Origin: Bacillus sp. FJAT-42315
Lineage (GTDB): Bacteria; Bacillota; Bacilli; Bacillales; Domibacillaceae
Assembly: GCF_002797375.1 (NCBI RefSeq)
Contig: NZ_KZ454941.1
Location: forward strand, 1,691,090 to 1,755,089
DNA length: 64,000 nt
Reading direction: 5' to 3'
Part shown: positions 27,114 through 36,768 of the stretch, piece after piece
How positions within the stretch are numbered: the stretch's first letter is position 1
Layout of the letters: every line of letters starts with the position of its first letter
Translations under genes and position numbers: made by a program
The notes under the pieces: model-generated
What the model was told of the DNA's origin: nothing
The model's input: the letters and a program-made list of their open reading frames with translations, nothing else
Databases searched by the model: none

Positions 27114-29834
27114 TCATGTTTCCGTCGGTTTTCCTTGTTGGCTATTACCGCCACCACCAGTTGAAGGGGTGCCGCCACCATCTGTAGGAGGAGTACCGCC
27201 GCCGTTATTGTTCCCACCATCTGTAGGAGGAGTACCACCACCGTTGTTGTCACCACCACCATCTGTAGGAGGAGTACCACCACCGTTGTTGTTCCCACCA
27301 CCATCTGTAGGAGGAGTACCGCCACCGTTGTTGTTCCCACCATCTGTAGGAGGAGTACCACCGCCATTGTTGTTCCCATTTTCGTCTGGATTCTCTCCAT
27401 CTGGATTTTCTGGATCAACAGGTGGAGTTTCAGGTTCTTCCGGTGTTGTTTCACCTGGAACGGTGACCGAAGTGGAGGCTGTACCAGCTGCTTCTCCATT
27501 TACGGTTGCTGTGACGGTAATATTATATGTTTGGCCTGGTTGTACATTGCTAATAACGGTTGATGTGCCGTTAACAGCCTGTGAAGCGCCGTTAGAAGAA
27601 ACGGTAAAGCTCGGCGTACCTTCTCCATTAAAGGACCAGGAGACAGAGATGCTTTGAGAAGCTGCATCGTAAGAAGCGCTTAAGCCTGTAATGCCACTTT
27701 TAGCCTCTTCTTTTTTCTCTTCTTCTTTCTTAAAGTCATTAAACACTTTTTTCGGCTCTTCCCCTTTAACGAATAGCTCATAGGCTATTTCGCTCTTAGG
27801 TACATCTTTTCCAGCAATAGCCGCTGGATTAGAGCCTTTGACGATAGGTAATTCAACGACGCTTTTTGGACGTTTGAAATTCTTCGTTTCGACGTTTGCA
27901 GAAACTTCTTCCATTAGGTTTTTAAATAGTTTTTTGGAAATTTGTTGACTTTCTTTCGATAAATACTCTTTTTTACTTGCATATCCTGTCCAGATTGCGG
28001 CTGTGTAGTTCGTTGTATAACCGACAAACCAAGAATCGGGAGAGCCGCTATTAGGGATGCCAAATTCTCTTTTTTCTTTTTCAGTATAGTTCGTCGTTCC
28101 CGTTTTTCCGGCAACGTGGAGACCTGGAATATTGGCTCTTCTCCCTGTTCCTTCGTCCATAACATCCTTCAGCATATCTGAAATCATATAAGCGGTATAA
28201 TCGCTCATCGCAGCTTTCGGCTTAATGTCATTTTTAATTTCTGTATCTCCATCAGACAAAACAATTTTCTTCACTGTGTGAGGTTTATTATATTGTCCTT
28301 CATTTCCGAATGCCGCATAAGCACCTGCTAGATCGAGCGGAGAGATGCCGCTCATTGCACCGATCGAATTTGATTCGTTTTCGGATTCCTCTTTACGCAA
28401 TTGAATGCCTACATTGCTTAAAAATTCATTTGCTTTTTCATGACCGACTTCTTGATACGTTTGTAAGGCCGGAATGTTACGAGAGTAGACGAGAGCTGTT
28501 CGCACAGAAACTGGTCCCATATAAGATCCGCCAGCGTTACGAATAGGTGCTCCGTTTGAATACGAGTAAGGGCGGTCATCTAATTGTTGATACGTTGACC
28601 ATTTTAAGTATTCAATAGCAGGACCGTAATCAACTAAAGGTTTAATGACAGAACCTGGTTGGCGTTGTTTTAAGTCAACCGCGTAATTATACCCTCGTTC
28701 CACCTTTTGGTTGCGTCCGCCTCCAATCGCTCGAACTTCACCTGTTTTCGTGTCTGTAAGAGCAATCCCTGCTTGGAATTCATCGCTTGGATAATTAATG
28801 ATTTCTTCCGTGTTTAATAACTTATCCATATAATCTTGCGCATTACGATCGAGCGTTGTATAAATTTTTAAGCCATCGGAATACGGATTGTATTCTCCCA
28901 TTTCTTGCACTTCTTCTACAACCATGTCAATGAATGCATTGTATTTTTTGTTCTCTGTTTCTTGTGGCTCTGTTAAATAAGCTGTGATCGACTCTTGTTT
29001 GGCTGCTGCCATTTCTGTGCTTGTAATTTTTCCGTGTTGCTCCATTAAAGATAAGACAACATTTTTTCGCTTATCCGCACGGTCAGGATGTCTAAATGGG
29101 TTGTAATTGTTTGGACTTTGTGGCATACCAGCGAGCAAGGCAGCTTCATTTAGTGTCAACTCATCCAACTCTTTATCGAAGTAATAGCTAGCCGCCGTTT
29201 TTATGCCGTGAATACCTCCAGACATATTTCCCGACATGAATGCTTTGTTGACATACATTTCAAAGATTTCTTCTTTAGAATATTGTCGTTCGAGTTGAAA
29301 AGCGAGCCAAGCTTCTTGTGCTTTTCGTTTTAACGTCTTTTCAGGTGTTAAAAACGACATTTTCACTACTTGTTGTGTAATTGTACTGGCTCCTTGGGAA
29401 CCGAAGCCTTGAGTGATGTTGCCAATAGCGGCTGAACCGATGCGCAAAATATCGATCCCATGATGTTCAAAAAAGCGAACATCTTCTGTGGCTAAAATAG
29501 CCTCTTTGACCATTGGGGGGATATCTTCGTATTTGACATATTCACGATTTTCTGAACCGATGGAAGTGATATATTCACCATCTTTATCGTAGATTTTTGA
29601 AGAGATAGGGTCTCTTAATAACGCTGCGTCTAAGTCAGGCGTATCTTTAACCATAAAGGCAAACGTTCCTACGCCAGCCGCAAGAGAAAGGAACATGAGA
29701 ACGACAAGGGTCAAAAATACTTTTTTGACGATCGATCGTTTGTTACTTTTTGCTTTAGTCGTTGCCGATTTTTTCGCAGGTCTTTTTTTCTGTTGTTTTC
29801 GTCTTTCTGTACGTGAACTGTATTGATCAGACAT
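27114..29834 (-). CDS. ponA: Class A penicillin-binding protein 1
   Basis: Bifunctional peptidoglycan glycosyltransferase/transpeptidase, 906 residues. Order: basic cytoplasmic head, membrane anchor (about 37-60), glycosyltransferase with TEDVRFFEHHGID and GASTITQQ, transpeptidase with the active serine in QPGSVIKPL and the late motif AGKTGTTN, then an Fn3-like domain (about 715-795) and a low-complexity tail of GGGTPPTDGG(G)NNN units. The tail differs greatly among Bacillaceae. Divergently placed from nothing; recU lies just upstream on the same strand, the usual pair linking wall synthesis and chromosome segregation. Confidence 0.96.
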   Translation of the reverse strand: MSDQYSSRTERRKQQKKRPAKKSATTKAKSNKRSIVKKVFLTLVVLMFLSLAAGVGTFAFMVKDTPDLDAALLRDPISSKIYDKDGEYITSIGSENREYVKYEDIPPMVKEAILATEDVRFFEHHGIDILRIGSAAIGNITQGFGSQGASTITQQVVKMSFLTPEKTLKRKAQEAWLAFQLERQYSKEEIFEMYVNKAFMSGNMSGGIHGIKTAASYYFDKELDELTLNEAALLAGMPQSPNNYNPFRHPDRADKRKNVVLSLMEQHGKITSTEMAAAKQESITAYLTEPQETENKKYNAFIDMVVEEVQEMGEYNPYSDGLKIYTTLDRNAQDYMDKLLNTEEIINYPSDEFQAGIALTDTKTGEVRAIGGGRNQKVERGYNYAVDLKQRQPGSVIKPLVDYGPAIEYLKWSTYQQLDDRPYSYSNGAPIRNAGGSYMGPVSVRTALVYSRNIPALQTYQEVGHEKANEFLSNVGIQLRKEESENESNSIGAMSGISPLDLAGAYAAFGNEGQYNKPHTVKKIVLSDGDTEIKNDIKPKAAMSDYTAYMISDMLKDVMDEGTGRRANIPGLHVAGKTGTTNYTEKEKREFGIPNSGSPDSWFVGYTTNYTAAIWTGYASKKEYLSKESQQISKKLFKNLMEEVSANVETKNFKRPKSVVELPIVKGSNPAAIAGKDVPKSEIAYELFVKGEEPKKVFNDFKKEEEKKEEAKSGITGLSASYDAASQSISVSWSFNGEGTPSFTVSSNGASQAVNGTSTVISNVQPGQTYNITVTATVNGEAAGTASTSVTVPGETTPEEPETPPVDPENPDGENPDENGNNNGGGTPPTDGGNNNGGGTPPTDGGGNNNGGGTPPTDGGGDNNGGGTPPTDGGNNNGGGTPPTDGGGTPSTGGGGNSQQGKPTET
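27166..27378. repeat. Tandem repeat coding the PBP1 tail
   Basis: Five copies of CCATCTGTAGGAGGAGTACC begin near 27178, 27217, 27259, 27301 and 27340, spaced 39 or 42 bases, so each unit adds 13 or 14 residues in frame. Copies are nearly identical, which suggests recent expansion or contraction. Confidence 0.9.
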
Positions 29835-29896
29835 TTGTCTAATATCCTCGCTTTCAAAAGGAGTAAGTACACTCCTAAATTAATCTTTATCTAATA

Positions 29897-30502
29897 TTAA
29901 AAGTGCAATTGATTAATAATAGATAAATAGGGAATCCGTGGATGAAGTCCTAATGGAATTCGAAATGCGACATGTTCTATTTCAGATTTGGTAATCGACT
30001 TTCTACCTCCATTTTTCATCCGGTCCCAAAAATCAAACAAGTGAGTAGCCGGAAGATAAAATATTTCTTCTAATGTGGCAAAACGGAGAATGACAAAGCT
30101 GATGCCGTTTTGCTGTTCCACCATTTTCATATGCTCAATTTGATGCTCATGAAAATTTTTCAGTGGAAAAGAAGTGGAATTCCTTGTTTCCTTTGCTTCA
30201 AAATCTAAATACTTTCCCCTATACACACCATTGTAATCCGTCGTCGAAGCTTGTTTGAAATAAGCTTCTTTAATGACAGCTGCGCTCCTTTTTGGGTAAT
30301 CCACTTGAACAATTTGGACGGGGGTGGGCTTTTTGTGAATCACCGCGATCCCACGCTCTAAATAATACTTATTTGTCTCGTTTAGATCCTCCTCAAGCGT
30401 CATTCCTCTGTTGCTATAGTTTTGCTGCTTCAATTGGGGCGGCATGGATAATGCTTTTGATTGTGGAGCATACTTTTTTCCATTTGGATATTTTATCACC
30501 AT
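29897..30502 (-). CDS. recU: Holliday junction resolvase RecU
   Basis: Cleaves Holliday junctions and aids chromosome segregation. It has 201 residues from ATG 30502, which follows GAGGTG at six bases; the GTG at 30511 lies inside that ribosome site. The nuclease core shows [20 protein letters not shown] with the metal-binding Asp, Glu and Lys, and [14 protein letters not shown]. Located upstream of ponA on the same strand, as in other Firmicutes. Confidence 0.96.
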   Translation of the reverse strand: MVIKYPNGKKYAPQSKALSMPPQLKQQNYSNRGMTLEEDLNETNKYYLERGIAVIHKKPTPVQIVQVDYPKRSAAVIKEAYFKQASTTDYNGVYRGKYLDFEAKETRNSTSFPLKNFHEHQIEHMKMVEQQNGISFVILRFATLEEIFYLPATHLFDFWDRMKNGGRKSITKSEIEHVAFRIPLGLHPRIPYLSIINQLHF

Positions 30503-30831
30503 TGAATACACCTCACAAGATAATACATATCATAACAGAAAAATTTATTTATGGGGCGTGAAAAATATCTGTTTTTGTAAATCATGAAAAGAGAGAGCGA
30601 AAAATAAAAACAGCTACACCCACTTATTCTATTATACCCTCTTCTTTCATATTCTGCATTTTTTGAAAAAATAGGTATTTGGACTTTGTCGAAATGAGTG
30701 ACACTAGTCTCAATTCTCTTCTTTCTTTGACGAATAGGTACTAGTTTTGTCAGACGTGAAGGAGATCAACGATGACAGACCGAAAGCATATATAAGCGAG
30801 GAAAGAACTATAAGAAAAAGGAGTGGTAAAC
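30503..30831. other. Intergenic gap between recU and the yppD-position gene
   Basis: 329 bases between divergent genes. A T-rich stretch and a TTTTTTGAAAAAAT inverted repeat are seen. The only coding signal is a seven-codon ORF, ATG 30772 to TAA 30795, with a perfect AAGGAG at 30759-30764. I see no convincing sigma-A promoter. In B. subtilis yppC lies in this neighbourhood; it is absent here. Confidence 0.5.
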
Positions 30832-31074
30832 GTGACAAGAGAAGAGGTACTGCGCACATTGATGGAGATTGAAAAGACCGTCGGACAAATTGAAAGAGAA
30901 ATGCAAAAACGTGTGGCTATTTTGCATAAAGCTCATTGCAATCGCCTCTGGAGAAAAAAAGAACTCATCTTAGAACGAATAGAACACCTTGAAGAAGGTG
31001 CAGACTATCTTCTTGCCGCTCCTTCTTCTTATAAAATGGTTCAATCATTCAAAGTGATGTACGAGCCTTTATAA
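30832..31074 (+). CDS. Small helical protein at the yppD position
   Basis: An 80-residue protein, MTREEVLRTLMEIEKTVGQI..., almost entirely helical with strongly alternating charges, likely a coiled coil in residues 3-60. GTG 30832 has AAAAGGAG at eight bases; the GTG at 30823 overlaps that site. It occupies the place of yppD in B. subtilis, but I cannot confirm homology. Function unknown. Confidence 0.6.
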   Translation: MTREEVLRTLMEIEKTVGQIEREMQKRVAILHKAHCNRLWRKKELILERIEHLEEGADYLLAAPSSYKMVQSFKVMYEPL

Positions 31075-31157
31075 TTTCTTTGCTTGAAGTCTGAAAGAAA
31101 AACTTATAGAATGTGAACATCTTATAAGGAATTGTTGCCATCAGAGGAGAATATCAG

Positions 31158-31508
31158 ATGAACGAACTTCAAAAGTTAACGACTGAACTACTGGCGGTCG
31201 TCAAAGAAGCCAATGAGATCTATCATGAGAAAAGAAGGACGAATGAAAAAGGCGACTTCTACGAAGAGGTTAAGCCGTTTGCTGATCGAGCAAACGACGT
31301 GTCCACTCGCTGGGAAAAAGAAATAGACGAACAGTTGCAGCAAGGGGGATTTAAATATATCCATCAACCACAAGTGAAAGCTGTGGTTGAAAATATCGAG
31401 TTAGTATCTGTTCAGGCCTTCTTTCCAGAGACAAGCTACACTCGCTTTAAAAATTATATAGAATCAACGAGTTTCTTATTAAATAGCTTGTTGAACGAGT
31501 TGAAATGA
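31158..31508 (+). CDS. yppE: YppE family protein (DUF1798)
   Basis: A 116-residue helical protein with MNELQKLTTELLAVVKEANE at the start and the family-type FFPETSYTRFKNYIESTSF segment. YppE homologues form a four-helix bundle; the function is unknown. Order recU, small gene, yppE, yppG agrees with B. subtilis. RBS AGAGGAG. Confidence 0.82.
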   Translation: MNELQKLTTELLAVVKEANEIYHEKRRTNEKGDFYEEVKPFADRANDVSTRWEKEIDEQLQQGGFKYIHQPQVKAVVENIELVSVQAFFPETSYTRFKNYIESTSFLLNSLLNELK

Positions 31509-31575
31509 TGCTCACTTTTTGCCCTGCTTTTTCATACGATAATTATGAATAAACAGTCAAGTAGGGGGAGAAAGA

Positions 31576-31944
31576 ATGAATCCTTGGGAAGCGATGCCAC
31601 CTCGGCCTGAGTATTATATGTATCATCCGTATAGCCCTTCTTATCCTGCTTTTCACTCACAAGCTCAAGAGTATTCTTCATTTGCTGGTCAGTTATTTGA
31701 TCATCCGTTATATCACATGCAAATGCCGGAACAAAAGCAGCCATTTTATTCGCAAATGCCCCTTGCCCCACATCCTAACCAATTACCACAAAAGAACACA
31801 AGCAATATGTTTATCCAATCGTTTAAAAATGAAGATGGATCGTTTAATATGAACAAAGCATTAGATACAGCAGGAATGATGATGAATACGATGTCACAGC
31901 TAGGGAGCATTGTCAAAGGTGTGAGCGGATGGTTGAAAGTGTGA
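31576..31944 (+). CDS. yppG: YppG family protein, spore-coat-like
   Basis: A 122-residue protein with a Tyr/Pro/His/Gln-rich N-terminal half (PRPEYYMYHPYSPSYP) typical of coat-type proteins and a C-terminal helix ending MSQLGSIVKGVSGWLKV. The composition and position between yppE and mrfA match YppG. A role in the spore coat is an inference from composition. RBS GGGGGAG; a strong terminator follows. Confidence 0.8.
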   Translation: MNPWEAMPPRPEYYMYHPYSPSYPAFHSQAQEYSSFAGQLFDHPLYHMQMPEQKQPFYSQMPLAPHPNQLPQKNTSNMFIQSFKNEDGSFNMNKALDTAGMMMNTMSQLGSIVKGVSGWLKV

Positions 31945-31955
31945 TCATAGTTTTA

Positions 31956-31995
31956 GAAAAACCGTAAGAGGATCGCATCCTTTTGCGGTTTTTCT
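31956..31995 (+). terminator. Intrinsic terminator after yppG
   Basis: AAAAACCGTAAGAGGAT pairs with ATCCTTTTGCGGTTTTT with G-U pairs around CGC. Confidence 0.88.
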
Positions 31996-32076
31996 CTATG
32001 TTCAGCGACAAATTCCAACTAGCAAACCAAACGCTTATTCGATAAACTAGTACATATCAATAAGGGGGCAACGTTA

Positions 32077-34326
32077 ATGATCGGTAAAAAATCACTTTCA
32101 GACCTCATTCAAGAGTTAAGAAATAATGAAAATATTATCAACTGGCACGAGGTTGAACCACAAGAAGCGAAAACAAAGTCACTGCCAGATCATGTAGATG
32201 TTCATATTAAGCACGCTCTACAAAAACGCGGGATCGGTGAATTGTATAGTCATCAGTTGGCGGCTTTTGAGGCGGTACAAAAAGGAGAAAATATCGTGAC
32301 CGTTACGCCGACGGCTTCGGGGAAAACATTGTGTTATAACTTGCCAGTCTTACAATCTATTATCGAGAATGAGACGAGTCGGGCGCTTTATATTTTTCCG
32401 ACGAAAGCATTAGCGCAAGATCAAAAAAGCGAAATGAACGAGCTGATTGATGAAATGGGGATCGATATTAAGAGCTACACATACGATGGGGACACATCAC
32501 CTGCGATTCGCCAAGTCGTGAGAAAAGCAGGGCATATTGTCATTACCAACCCAGATATGCTCCATTCGGCCATTTTACCTCATCATACGAAATGGGTCAG
32601 TCTGTTTGAAAACTTAAAATATGTGGTGATCGATGAACTGCATACATACCGTGGAGTGTTTGGTAGTCACGTTGCCAATGTGATCCGCCGCTTAAAAAGG
32701 ATTTGCCGATTTTACGGAAGTGATCCGATCTTTATTTGTACATCGGCAACAATTGCTAATCCGAAAGAGTTAGCCGAGCAGCTAACAGGAAACCCGATGC
32801 GCCTTATAGATGATAATGGAGCACCGAGGGGGAGGAAACATTTTGTCTTTTATAATCCGCCTATTGTGAACAAGCCGTTAAATATTCGTAAAAGTGCTAC
32901 TGTCGAAGTCAATCAGTTAGCGAAAGAATTCCTTAAAAATAAAATCCAAACGATCGTTTTCGCTCGAAGTCGAGTGCGAGTGGAAATTATTTTAAGTCAT
33001 ATTCAAGAGCTTGTGAAAGATCAAATCGCAACGAAATCGATTAGAGGATATCGCGGTGGTTATTTGCCGAAGCAGCGGCGGGAGATCGAAAAAGGCTTAC
33101 GAGAAGGAGATATTTTAGGTGTGGTGAGCACGAATGCGTTAGAGCTTGGGGTAGATATTGGTCAGCTGCAAGTGTGTATTATGACAGGCTACCCAGGAAG
33201 TGTTGCGAGCACATGGCAGCAAGCAGGAAGAGCGGGGAGGCGGCACGGCGAGGCACTGATTGTAATGGTCGCGAGTTCAACGCCAATTGATCAATATATC
33301 GTCCAACACCCCGCTTATTTTTTCGATCGCTCTCCTGAATCAGCGAGAATCAATCCCGACAATTTAATTATTTTAGTTGATCATTTAAAATGCGCGGCCT
33401 ATGAGTTGCCTTTTAAAGAAGGAGAACAATTTGGTGCGCTCGATGTACAAGATATTCTCGAATTTTTAGTGGAAGAACGAGTGATCCACCAAAATGGTGA
33501 CACGTATTATTGGGCGAATCAATCATTCCCGGCAGGAGGCATTAGCTTGCGCTCGGCTTCGCAGGAGAATGTCGTCATTATCGATCAGTCGGAAACAGCA
33601 AATGTAAAAATTATTGGTGAAATGGACCGTTTTAGTGCAATGACCTTATTACACGACGAAGCGATTTATTTACATGAAGGCGTTCAATATCAAGTAGAAA
33701 AGCTAGATTGGGAGCATAAAAAGGCGTATGTCAGGGAAGTGGACGTCGAATATTTCACAGATGCTAATTTAGCGGTACAGCTAAAAGTGTTAGAAATCGA
33801 TCAAACGAAAAAGAGAGAGCGGACGGCAATTCACTATGGAGATGTGACGATTAATATACTCCCCAGTATTTTTAAGAAAATCCGATTAAGCACGTTTGAG
33901 AATATCGGCTCTGGCCCGATCCATCTGCCAGAAGAAGAATTGCATACGAGTGCGATGTGGATCGAATTAACGGAAGTCGACCCAACTATAGGGGAACGAA
34001 CGCTTGAGCAGTTGTTATTAGGTGTGGCGAATGTCTTGCAGCATGTTGTTCCTGTCTATGTGATGTGTGATCGTAAAGATATTCACGTCGTATCGCAAGT
34101 GAAAGCAACACATTCTGGATTGCCAACGATCTTTTTATACGATCATTATCCCGGTGGCATTGGGCTAGCGGAAGATGTGTATAAACGTTTTGATTCGATG
34201 AAAGAAGCGGCTATCAACTTAATTCAGCATTGTCCTTGTGAAGATGGTTGCCCTTCATGTATTGGAACAGAAATAAAAGGAATCCAAGCGAAACAACGAA
34301 GTATACAATTGCTTAATCAATGTTAA
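32077..34326 (+). CDS. mrfA: MrfA (YprA) DNA repair helicase
   Basis: Superfamily 2 helicase of 749 residues that acts with the MrfB exonuclease in a mitomycin C repair pathway known from B. subtilis. Walker A is TASGKT (about 79-84), Walker B the variant DELH (186-189), helicase C-terminal motifs are STNALELGVDIG and QQAGRAGRR. The C-terminal DUF1998-type domain ends with four cysteines (C719, C721, C725, C728) placed to bind zinc. RBS GGGGGCA. mrfB follows within 38 bases. Confidence 0.96.
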   Translation: MIGKKSLSDLIQELRNNENIINWHEVEPQEAKTKSLPDHVDVHIKHALQKRGIGELYSHQLAAFEAVQKGENIVTVTPTASGKTLCYNLPVLQSIIENETSRALYIFPTKALAQDQKSEMNELIDEMGIDIKSYTYDGDTSPAIRQVVRKAGHIVITNPDMLHSAILPHHTKWVSLFENLKYVVIDELHTYRGVFGSHVANVIRRLKRICRFYGSDPIFICTSATIANPKELAEQLTGNPMRLIDDNGAPRGRKHFVFYNPPIVNKPLNIRKSATVEVNQLAKEFLKNKIQTIVFARSRVRVEIILSHIQELVKDQIATKSIRGYRGGYLPKQRREIEKGLREGDILGVVSTNALELGVDIGQLQVCIMTGYPGSVASTWQQAGRAGRRHGEALIVMVASSTPIDQYIVQHPAYFFDRSPESARINPDNLIILVDHLKCAAYELPFKEGEQFGALDVQDILEFLVEERVIHQNGDTYYWANQSFPAGGISLRSASQENVVIIDQSETANVKIIGEMDRFSAMTLLHDEAIYLHEGVQYQVEKLDWEHKKAYVREVDVEYFTDANLAVQLKVLEIDQTKKRERTAIHYGDVTINILPSIFKKIRLSTFENIGSGPIHLPEEELHTSAMWIELTEVDPTIGERTLEQLLLGVANVLQHVVPVYVMCDRKDIHVVSQVKATHSGLPTIFLYDHYPGGIGLAEDVYKRFDSMKEAAINLIQHCPCEDGCPSCIGTEIKGIQAKQRSIQLLNQC

Positions 34327-34364
34327 CATGATGTTTGACAGCAGTGGGTGAAGGAGTTAGCAAA

Positions 34365-35570
34365 ATGAGTCTATCTAACAAATTAAAGCGAATGAAGTCT
34401 CATATTATAAAAGAAGAACAGACGGTGAAAGTGGAGAAGGAGGTACCTACTATTGCAGGATGGGGCGATGCTCACGTGATTCCTTACGTGCTTGGTGATC
34501 AGCATTGCTTCATTCGAGAGGTGAGCTATCCACTTGATTATCAGCACGGGCGCCACTCGTTTTTGGAAATAAAGGAAGCAGTGGGCGCTTGGAATGATTG
34601 GGATGGGCAACACCCACTTTCTGCTAAAGGGATGAAAGTGAATGATTTGTTTTTCTTCGATACGGAAACGACAGGGCTTGGTGGAGGAGTAGGTAACACC
34701 ATTTTTCTGCTAGGCTATGCGCGTGTGTTAGCAGATCGCGTGGTTGTGCGGCAGCATTTTTTACCGGCGCCTGGGAATGAAGTAGCGTTATATGCCAGTT
34801 TCTTAGAACAAGTCGATTACACGACGTTAGTAACATATAATGGAAAGGCGTTCGATTGGCCACAAGTGAAAACGAGACATACGCTCGTTCGCGATCATGT
34901 GCCTAAACTACCGACGTTTGGTCACTTTGATTTATTTCATGCATCTAGACGAATGTGGAAGCATACGATGGAATCAGTGAAGCTAGCTAATGTAGAAAAA
35001 GAGATTCTCGGCATTGAGCGCCAAGAAGATGTCCCTGGATTTTTAGCGCCGATGATTTATTTTGATTATTTGGAAAGACGCGATCCTGAAGGTATATTGA
35101 AAGTGATGGAGCATAATGAGAAGGATATATTAACATTGATTACGCTCTACACACATTTGAGTCATCACATTCTCCAAAAAAACCAAGATAGCACAGGTCG
35201 AGAGCGAATCGAAGTCGCGAAATGGCTTGGTTATATCGGGGAGAAGGGGAAATCGACACAAGCCTATCAGCAAATTGCCGAGAATGATTCGTCAGTCGTC
35301 GGGTTAGAAGCGAAACACGCTCTTGCATTTCATTATAAAAGAAAGAAACAATGGCAAGAAGCTATTCACTTATGGAATGAAGTTTGTGAGAATGGCTCGG
35401 ATCTCTATAAGAAAGAAGCCCATCTGGAATTAAGCAAATACTATGAACATCAAGCCAAAGATTATCCAATGGCATTAACGCATGCTCAATATGCAGCCGA
35501 GTTGTTAGCGGAAACGAATGAAATGCTCAGCAAACGACTGAACCGCATTAAGAGAAAATTAGGTAATTAA
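34365..35570 (+). CDS. mrfB: MrfB (YprB) exonuclease
   Basis: A DnaQ-like (RNase H fold) exonuclease of 401 residues. FFDTETTGLGGG supplies the first acidic pair, TYNGKAFDWPQ the second, and EHNEKDILTL the last aspartate. The C-terminal third is helical TPR-like (EAKHALAFHYKRKKQWQEAIHLW). ATG 34365 follows AAGGAG; the frame from 34335 has no such site. Partner of MrfA in repair of interstrand or bulky damage. Confidence 0.95.
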   Translation: MSLSNKLKRMKSHIIKEEQTVKVEKEVPTIAGWGDAHVIPYVLGDQHCFIREVSYPLDYQHGRHSFLEIKEAVGAWNDWDGQHPLSAKGMKVNDLFFFDTETTGLGGGVGNTIFLLGYARVLADRVVVRQHFLPAPGNEVALYASFLEQVDYTTLVTYNGKAFDWPQVKTRHTLVRDHVPKLPTFGHFDLFHASRRMWKHTMESVKLANVEKEILGIERQEDVPGFLAPMIYFDYLERRDPEGILKVMEHNEKDILTLITLYTHLSHHILQKNQDSTGRERIEVAKWLGYIGEKGKSTQAYQQIAENDSSVVGLEAKHALAFHYKRKKQWQEAIHLWNEVCENGSDLYKKEAHLELSKYYEHQAKDYPMALTHAQYAAELLAETNEMLSKRLNRIKRKLGN

Positions 35571-35731
35571 CCAATATTACCCTCGGTATTTGTTTTTATA
35601 CAAAAAATGCGTATTTTCTTAGTAAATTCCCCAAATTCCAGCCGTATATTGATTGTATAATTAGTAAAAAGGTTGTAAAATGTAGAATCATGTAGAAATA
35701 TTATGAAAAATACTTTTGGGGTGGATTGACG

Positions 35732-35827
35732 GTGTATCGTGCACTATTTGTCTTGTTTTTTGTGTTTATTTGTTTGACGGCCTTAGTGATGACGAATTTA
35801 AAGACGAGTTTTTATAGCTTTATGTAA
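35732..35827 (+). CDS. Possible 31-residue membrane peptide
   Basis: GTG 35732 after GGGGTGG (35718-35724) opens 31 codons, MYRALFVLFFVFICLTALVMTNL and a short polar end. It is essentially one membrane helix. TATAAT at 35656-35661 could be a -10 element but has no good -35. It lies alone between mrfB and cotD. No family is recognised. Confidence 0.4.
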   Translation: MYRALFVLFFVFICLTALVMTNLKTSFYSFM

Positions 35828-35909
35828 AATAGGTGTTTGTAATAGTACATGTTCCCTTGTCCTTTCATAAACTGCTTATGTAAACAGGAAAAGGAAAGGG
35901 GGAATCCAG

Positions 35910-36149
35910 ATGTTTCCTTGCAGACCACCTAGAGTAATGCCTGCTGTTGTTCATCCGACAAAGTGCTGTGAGAATCACACGTTTGAAAACATTGTTGTTC
36001 CACATATTCATCCAACTCATACAACAAACGTGCATCATCAAATGTTTGAGCATCAGCATTATTTTCCACATACACAGTCTTTTGCTCAAAATGCTCAATA
36101 TCAGCAACAGATGTGTGGAGGTCGTCCTAGACCGCCTTTTGGTTATTAA
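35910..36149 (+). CDS. cotD: Inner spore coat protein CotD
   Basis: A 79-residue His/Cys/Pro/Gln-rich protein starting MFPCRPPRVMPAVVHPTKCC, typical of the CotD family; the middle is a run of His-rich segments (HIHPTHTTNVHHQM) and the end is GGRPRPPFGY. RBS AAAGGGGG. Upstream, AC at 35847-35848, 17 bases, and CATAAACTG at 35866-35874 resemble a sigma-K promoter, which is what controls cotD in B. subtilis; this match is only suggestive. A second open frame at 35947 is a shadow. Confidence 0.88.
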   Translation: MFPCRPPRVMPAVVHPTKCCENHTFENIVVPHIHPTHTTNVHHQMFEHQHYFPHTQSFAQNAQYQQQMCGGRPRPPFGY

Positions 36150-36157
36150 TTATAAAT

Positions 36158-36190
36158 AAAAAGTAAGGGGCAACCCTTACTTTTTATATT
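36158..36190 (+). terminator. Intrinsic terminator after cotD
   Basis: AAAAAGTAAGGG pairs with CCCTTACTTTTT around GCAA. Confidence 0.92.
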
Positions 36191-36201
36191 GTATAGGGGA
36201 G

Positions 36202-36768
36202 GTGCCTATGTCTGTTTGGGCGGTAACGGGTTATAAGCCTCATGAACTAGGCCTGTTTAAACAACAGGACCTGGCCATTGATTATATTAAGAAGGCGCTT
36301 AGACAACAGCTTCTTCAGCTCGTAGATGAAGGGCTTGAATGGGTGCTCATTAGCGGGCAGTTAGGTGTGGAGTGTTGGTCAGCGGAAGTCACATTTGCTT
36401 TACAAGATGAAGGCTATGATATTAAGCTAGCCGTGCTTACTCCTTTCCTTCAGCAAGAGGAAAATTGGAAAGAGGACACACGTACATACTATGAAATGAT
36501 CGTGAGTCAAGCGGATTTTGTCGCCTCTGTCTCTAATCAACCGTATACAAGTCCGCAGCAATTTAGAAATAAAAATCAATTAATGCTGCAAAAATCGGTC
36601 GGGCTTCTGGCATTATATGACGAAGAAAAGGAAGGCTCGCCACAATATTTATATCAAATGGCCAAGCAATGGCAAGAGCAACAACCTTACGACATTCGAC
36701 AAATTGGCTTTTATGACCTACAGCTTATTGTCGAAGAGGAGCAATTAAACAATTTAGAGTGGGAATAA
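36202..36768 (+). CDS. ypsA: YpsA (DUF1273, SLOG-like) protein
   Basis: A 188-residue protein of the DUF1273 family. The N-terminal WAVTGYKPHELGLF with VLISGQLGVECWSAEVTF forms a Rossmann-type nucleotide-binding core related to DprA/SLOG proteins. YpsA has been linked to cell division in B. subtilis and S. aureus, which fits its place directly upstream of gpsB. RBS GGGGAGG. The residue order seen is complete, with no truncation. Confidence 0.9.
   Translation: MPMSVWAVTGYKPHELGLFKQQDLAIDYIKKALRQQLLQLVDEGLEWVLISGQLGVECWSAEVTFALQDEGYDIKLAVLTPFLQQEENWKEDTRTYYEMIVSQADFVASVSNQPYTSPQQFRNKNQLMLQKSVGLLALYDEEKEGSPQYLYQMAKQWQEQQPYDIRQIGFYDLQLIVEEEQLNNLEWE

Noticed and set aside
27166-27378. Possible CRISPR array
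   Set aside because: The repeats are contiguous in-frame coding units of ponA with no unique spacers.
27169-27657. Plus-strand 162-codon proline/valine-rich frame
   Set aside because: It is the complement of the PBP1 repeat tail; its composition comes from the antisense reading of GGGTPPTDGG units.
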